Assembly: GCA_946406115.1 (NCBI GenBank)
Contig: OX291544.1
Coordinates: forward strand, 5,766,001 to 5,830,000
Reading direction: 5' to 3'
From: Apoda limacodes
Lineage: Eukaryota > Arthropoda > Insecta > Lepidoptera > Limacodidae
Length of the DNA: 64,000 nucleotides
Made by a program: the position numbers and the translations under genes. The notes below the pieces were generated by a model that saw only the letters and a list, made by a program, of their open reading frames with translations, was not told the DNA's origin and ran no database searches. Each line of letters starts with the position of its first letter. Within the stretch, counting starts at the first letter, position 1. This document shows positions 59,594 to 64,000 of the stretch, piece by piece.

Positions 59594-59809
59594 TTATAAG
59601 AGATACTCGGGCAAGGCCGTCAAGGGCCCACCCAACAAAAAATGACCAGGAGTCAACACCTCTAGATCATTCGGGTTCGAAGAAATCCGACAGAGGGGTC
59701 GCGTGTTGAGCACCGCCTCAATTTTACAGAAGACTGTAGATAGCACCTCGAAGGTGAGATGAGTCTCGCCGACAACGCGACAAAAATGTGTCTTTGTTAC
59801 CTTCTCCAC
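59594..59809 (-). pseudogene. BEL/Pao integrase C-terminal fragment
   Basis: 71-codon frame: [20 protein letters not shown], then [20 protein letters not shown] and [16 protein letters not shown]. This is the strongly diagnostic Pao integrase C-terminal motif (LNSRPL, DL.ALTP.HFL.G.PL..LP). Followed downstream by RFELLQQSFWKKFSLDYLHL at 59575-59509 in another frame. Confidence 0.85.
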
Positions 59810-59819
59810 CGCTTCGAAA

Positions 59820-60720
59820 ATTCCGCCCCAATAAGGATATGCGGGGAGATCGAAAAGCCGCTTAATTCCCTATCAGGAAAGGTGATGACCTATGCCCTGC
59901 TAATGAGCAATTAGGAACTGGTGGACTTCTCTTAGATACCGATCAGAACCCTTATAGTTGGTGTCGTAATCCGAACGGATGATATTTGGCAAACCACGGT
60001 GGCTAACGATGCTAGAATGGCACAGGCAATGAAAGTCTCAGTGGAAAGAGAGGAAACTACCTTAAGGTGGCCTTAAGGTAGTTTCCCACCTTAAGGTGGA
60101 CAGCCTTTGTGACAAGGCATACAAATACGCACAAGTAGGCCTTGACCACCTTGGTGTTGCGCAAGGTAGAAGTCTTTATGTTAAAGGGACTTGCAAAATT
60201 AGTTCTATTCCAACATTAGAAAAGACGCGAGCGGAGTTTACTCGATCAGGCGGCAAGTCACCCGTTTGTGGCTGAGTCAAAGTTGCCTTGAGTCTAAAAC
60301 TTTAAGAGCACACTTCTAATAACCCTTCGAGCCGAGACAATCCAAAACACTCGTTGGAGTATGGCAAGAAGACTGTTGAGTCCGACACGAGAGTTTCTCA
60401 AATGGCGATCCTGGATCAACAGCAATGTTAAGTAAGTATCCTCAGGCGAAAGTAGCGGATGTCGAGCTTCCTAAGGCAAGCTTGCATGCCGTAATCGGCC
60501 ACCTTCACGAATGTGTCCGCGATCGTCGAGAAAAGAGTTAAGTCTTGCCAAAGTTCCTTTGATATTGGAGCGACCAGATTGAAGATCCCCCATTAAAGTG
60601 CCATAATGCTTTCGTTGTACATTACGCACTAAAATATGAAGTGCTTTTTCACGTTCAGACAGCGATGAGACCAGTTCAGAATCTTGAATCGGAGGTTGAC
60701 GGGCGTTGTTGAAAAATCAG
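59820..60720 (-). pseudogene. BEL/Pao linker and integrase core, broken
   Basis: Minus-strand blocks in order: LSEREKALHILVRNVQRKHY, FLDDRGHIREGGRLRHASLP, QRVFWIVSARRVIRSVL, SNVGIELI (where the family has the first catalytic D), AYLCVFVCL-like frames, and a D-containing IIRSDYDTNYKGS region near 59970. Stops and frame changes separate them. A palindromic insertion sits at 60052-60086. Confidence 0.7.
60052..60086. repeat. 16-bp perfect inverted repeat inside the Pao integrase relic
   Basis: GGAAACTACCTTAAGG, loop TGG, then CCTTAAGGTAGTTTCC. It is directly followed by the self-complementary CCACCTTAAGGTGG. It interrupts the integrase reading frame and looks like a templated insertion. Confidence 0.9.
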
Positions 60721-60980
60721 TAAATTCAGCCAATCACTCCGACCAATTTTTCAACAGCGCGAAGGAAGTGAACACGTTCCCTATCATCAAGCTCTAACAG
60801 GGTCCGAGTGGCGACAAACGGACTTGGTGTTCAACTCGAAGATGGTCATGGGTAACGCAGGATCTTCTCGCCAAAGAATCGATTGATATCTGCTACTTTC
60901 CTTATGAATCACCGTCTGACGAAACATCATACGGATATCAGCGAACAGAACTAACTGATGTCTCTGAAAATTGGTCAGGA

Positions 60981-61457
60981 TTACATGAATATCCCAGGCA
61001 GTTTAGGTCCCGAGTGAAGGCACTGATTAAGGGACACGCCGTTTGAACTAAGAGCTGAACCATCGAAGACAATTCTTATTTCCCCCTTAAAGACAGCATG
61101 GTGAGGAACGAAGAAGTGTTCCTCCCTTGTCCACTCAAGGTCAGAAACAGACATATGGCCAAAAGGTACTCCTGCATGATACTTCTGTCGGAAGACAGGG
61201 TCGCGCCTCATACGCCTCTCCATGATAATCCTAGTAGTCGGTGAACCTAATTGTGGCGGCGAATGATCCCACCGTGGTATCGGCTGCCAACTGGCAACAT
61301 ACGGCGGACGCTTCAAAAGCGCCGAAGTAGGGTGCCGAAAAGGGACCTGAAGGGGTCTCGGCATCGGGTATTCTGCAAAAGGTGGAGAATACCTCCTGTA
61401 TCCGGTGTGCATCCTGCCCAAATGATAAGGACTCTTGAGAATCAAGACGGGGCGCAA
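60981..61457 (-). pseudogene. BEL/Pao reverse transcriptase N-terminal region
   Basis: Open for 158 codons. The diagnostic end reads FFVPHHAVFKGEIRIVFDGS, then ALSSNGVSLNQCLHSGPKL, the Pao RT signature around the first palm strand. The preceding segment is proline- and arginine-rich and appears scrambled relative to the family. The next RT block (ADIRMMFRQTVIHKES, WREDPALPM) continues after a frame change. Confidence 0.85.
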
Positions 61458-61560
61458 AACTTACTTTTCGCATACTAGGAGTAGAGGGGGGTAAAGGACC
61501 CCTACCCGTAGGCAACAGAAGGTAGGCTCTCAGCCCTTCGATACGCATTTTCAAGAAGTT

Positions 61561-64000
61561 TCTCCATTTCGGAGAAGCTTCTTAAAACAAGTAGCTGCCA
61601 GCCTTATATAAGTACGCGGAGTACGTATAGGTAATGGCAATGTAATCAATGCTGTAAGTATGCCGCATTGGCGAGGCATTGATAAGTATTGCACAGTGAA
61701 TTGTAATAATTATCTTAGCTGCTTTCGACGCAAGGTTGACAATTCGTGGCGCATAGAGTAGCCAAAAAATTAAAATCGAAAGCGAAAAATTGATCTATTT
61801 AACGCATTAAAAATTAAAAGGTACGATTATCAAAAATCCCAGCTGTTGAATTTTAGGTATTGTTGTTACCTACATAATTAAGCAATTTTAAAGGATATCG
61901 CCTCTACGTTATACTAATAATCTCAAATTTAATGATATTGAAGAGGTGATTTCGAATAAAAAACTATCGAGCCAAAATCATCCAATCATGATTCTGAGCC
62001 GACAAAGTCAACAGAAGGTCTGACAATACATGACGCTTCAGATCAGTAGCTTTTATGATTGATTTGTATTCTTAAATGAAAAAGTTCTCTTTTGTCAATG
62101 CTTAGTCTTAAAATAACTACTGAGCTGTCAACTGCATTGGAAGTTGTCTACCTGTCCGTGTTAAATCGTACATATACAAGGGGGGTTCCTACAGTTGTAA
62201 ATGCTGTAACATATTTTTGTCTAGTCATGAAAGTCTGTATCAAATGTGGTTTCATACCTTATTGTGAATTGTTCCTCGTAAATAAGCTCAAAGTCCTTAC
62301 GTCAATGCAATTACAATTCATTCAAATATAACAAATCTTCAGTGAAGACTAAGAAACTTATACATCCATATATAAGCTTCTTGGTGAAGACACATCCTGT
62401 AACCACCCGCGAAGTTAACGTAAATATTTGCTCGTATACACGTCATTTGCTTTTGGGATTAAATATATTGACCAAAAAAAAAAAATACCCTAAGCTCTTC
62501 TTACTATAAAAATATAATCAATACCAAAAAATTAAACATGTACCAAAAAAAAGAGTCTAAAATTACAATGGTTCTAGCTGTGGGTGGCTAGTGTTGGCTT
62601 GATGCGGAAGGCAGAGAACCGGGGGACATGGCGCGCCATAGAGGAGGCTTATGTCCAGCAGTGGAACAACATGAGCTGATATGATAATGAACAATTGATT
62701 GAAAAAACCCTCATTTAGACTTCAATGAGGTAAAATGTTTGGGTAAACAATGATTTATATAGAGTAGTTTACTTTTATAGGATAGAGATATGTTAAATAT
62801 TTGGATGACATTTTAAATTAAAATTTAGTAAAAATTTTGTTGGTCATTTACTATTTCTAGGTTAACAATGATTAGTTTGGAAATATTTGCTTTAAAAGAA
62901 CAGCTAGATGTAAACTTTTTGCATATAATTTAACATTATAATGGTGTTTTTTTTGGTGATCATTTAATATTTGGCAGTAAAAAGTTTTTTTTGACGTTAT
63001 ATTTTACTATATCTGGTGATAAGCTAAGCCTTTTCTTTTTTAGTGGTAGTAGTCACGAATAACGATAATTTTGTATGAAGTGTCCTAGGTGTGTCTGAAG
63101 GTCAGGATGTTAGCGCAATCGATTAGATTTCGAACAGAAAAAGGCAAAGAACACAAATTGTGCTAAAACTTTATTTCTTCATAATATTTCTTACATTTGG
63201 CTACGAATCGACACATATTTATTGTCAACGATATAATAATAACATCAAAAAACAATTACTTCCATTAATTAGGTACTATATTTCTAACCGATATCTTACT
63301 ATAATTCATGCAAACTAGTAACAGAGCAATTCGAATCAATTTTACTTATCTGTGAAAAAATGTCATCGAGTAAAATTAACATTGTAAGGTTTAGTTTCAG
63401 AACGCAACGAGGAAGCTATAAAAGTGGTTTTGGAACGCCCAGCTCCTGATAATTATTCAACTGCGACGATCAATTATTAATACTACCATAGAAAACTTTT
63501 ACTCCTGTATATAAGTATATTTTATATAATTTGTCACTCGTTCTAAAATAAATAAAATTTAGTTAAAAATAAAATTTTATCGGGCGATTATTACTCGACC
63601 GAGAGTAATTGTAACTTCTTTTAAAAAACACAGCAAGAGTGAGAGGAATAAATACCTAGACTAGAAAACCTAATTTAACCCTAATTAATTCGGTTTATTT
63701 TTCTTCGTGTTCAACTCAACCTAATGCGTAATATAAATGTTAAATATAATTGGAAAATATTGTTGAAATTATAAAAAAAGTTTATAATATAATCTAGGTA
63801 AAACTTTGTTAGTAAAAAATAAAGAAAGTAAATTAAAAAAAATGTTTTATTTGAAATAAATAGAATAACAACAAAAATTATAACGAAATTAGTCATATAA
63901 CTTAAAGTAAGATTAAATTAACATTCACGCAAAAAAAAATATCCAGTCGTACGTACGATAATGATAACATTCATTAATAAACAAGACAAGATATATCACA
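61561..64000. other. AT-rich right end of the window
   Basis: Except for the non-LTR 3' end at 62580-62690, I see no gene, splice-paired exon or recognised repeat. Open frames here are under 80 codons and low-complexity. Confidence 0.5.
62580..62690 (+). mobile_element. Non-LTR retrotransposon 3' end (YVQQW type)
   Basis: The + frame gives AENRGTWRAIEEAYVQQWNN, then a stop and a TGATATGATAATGA tail. Same 3'-end class as the RTE-like element at 1745-3165. Only about 100 bp remain. Confidence 0.65.

Larger units (their letters stand above)
59340..61560 (-). mobile_element. BEL/Pao LTR-retrotransposon remnant
   Basis: Minus-strand order matches a Pao-type pol: reverse transcriptase (61457 to about 60780), a deletion of the rest of RT and the RNase H region, the pre-integrase linker (about 60700-60480), the integrase zinc-finger, core and C-terminal regions (about 60450-59594), and a tail (59575-59369). 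Frameshifts and stops run throughout. No LTRs were identified at either end. It is a clear fossil and does not encode a working protein. Confidence 0.85.

Noticed and set aside
61231..61554. 107-codon minus-strand frame overlapping the Pao RT
   Set aside because: Different frame from the diagnostic RT motif; no family match, and it is a shadow of the relic.
1..64000. CRISPR arrays, bacterial operons, riboswitches, rRNA
   Set aside because: No direct-repeat/spacer arrays, Shine-Dalgarno-led gene runs or rRNA motifs were seen; the window is insect nuclear DNA.

Overview
The window is nuclear DNA from an insect, most likely a moth or butterfly. The two host genes have GT-AG introns, the background is very AT-rich, and the interspersed repeats are of types I recognise from Lepidoptera: RTE-like and other non-LTR 3' ends of the 'YVQQW' and 'SAYPSGKQA' kinds, tRNA-derived SINEs, mariner/Tc1 elements and a BEL/Pao remnant. 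No bacterial-type operon, CRISPR array or intact tRNA/rRNA gene was seen.

Layout. (1) Positions 57-44300, + strand: an ELOVL6-type very-long-chain fatty acid elongase (Drosophila Baldspot class). Four coding exons (75-253, 21038-21175, 39296-39517, 43792-44155) join in frame to 300 residues. The first two introns are about 20.8 and 18.1 kb and hold most of the repeats. A 3' splice site at 55/56 places the promoter and first noncoding exon to the left of the window. (2) 44300-48978: AT-rich intergenic DNA with two SINE-like fragments. (3) 48979-57994, - strand: a vitamin K-dependent gamma-glutamyl carboxylase (GGCX). Eight coding exons join in frame to 727 residues, and a noncoding first exon is predicted near 57945-57994. 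The two genes are convergent. (4) 59340-61560, - strand: a decayed BEL/Pao LTR-retrotransposon core (RT and integrase). (5) 61560-64000: AT-rich DNA with one non-LTR 3' end.

Mobile DNA inside the elongase introns includes a mariner with an intact 357-codon transposase, DD34D triad, inverted ends and TA flanks (33645-34969). There are also an internally deleted mariner (25198-25725), a Tc1-like deletion derivative whose left end is joined directly to the catalytic domain (26665-27561), a three-copy MITE family with ends near GTGCGTTCGTTTTGGGAT, and several non-LTR fragments.

The structures most worth a second look are three inverted repeats inside transcribed introns: a 312-bp foldback (38054-38365) in the elongase, and an 866-bp foldback (56354-57219) and a 44-bp near-perfect hairpin (56135-56230) in the predicted GGCX 5'-UTR intron. 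The other is a 31-bp triplication of the GGCX exon 6 splice acceptor, in which each copy also reads as a donor. I found no convincing new multi-gene system. The novelty here is in repeats, possible hairpin RNAs and splicing. All calls come from reading the sequence; no database search was run.
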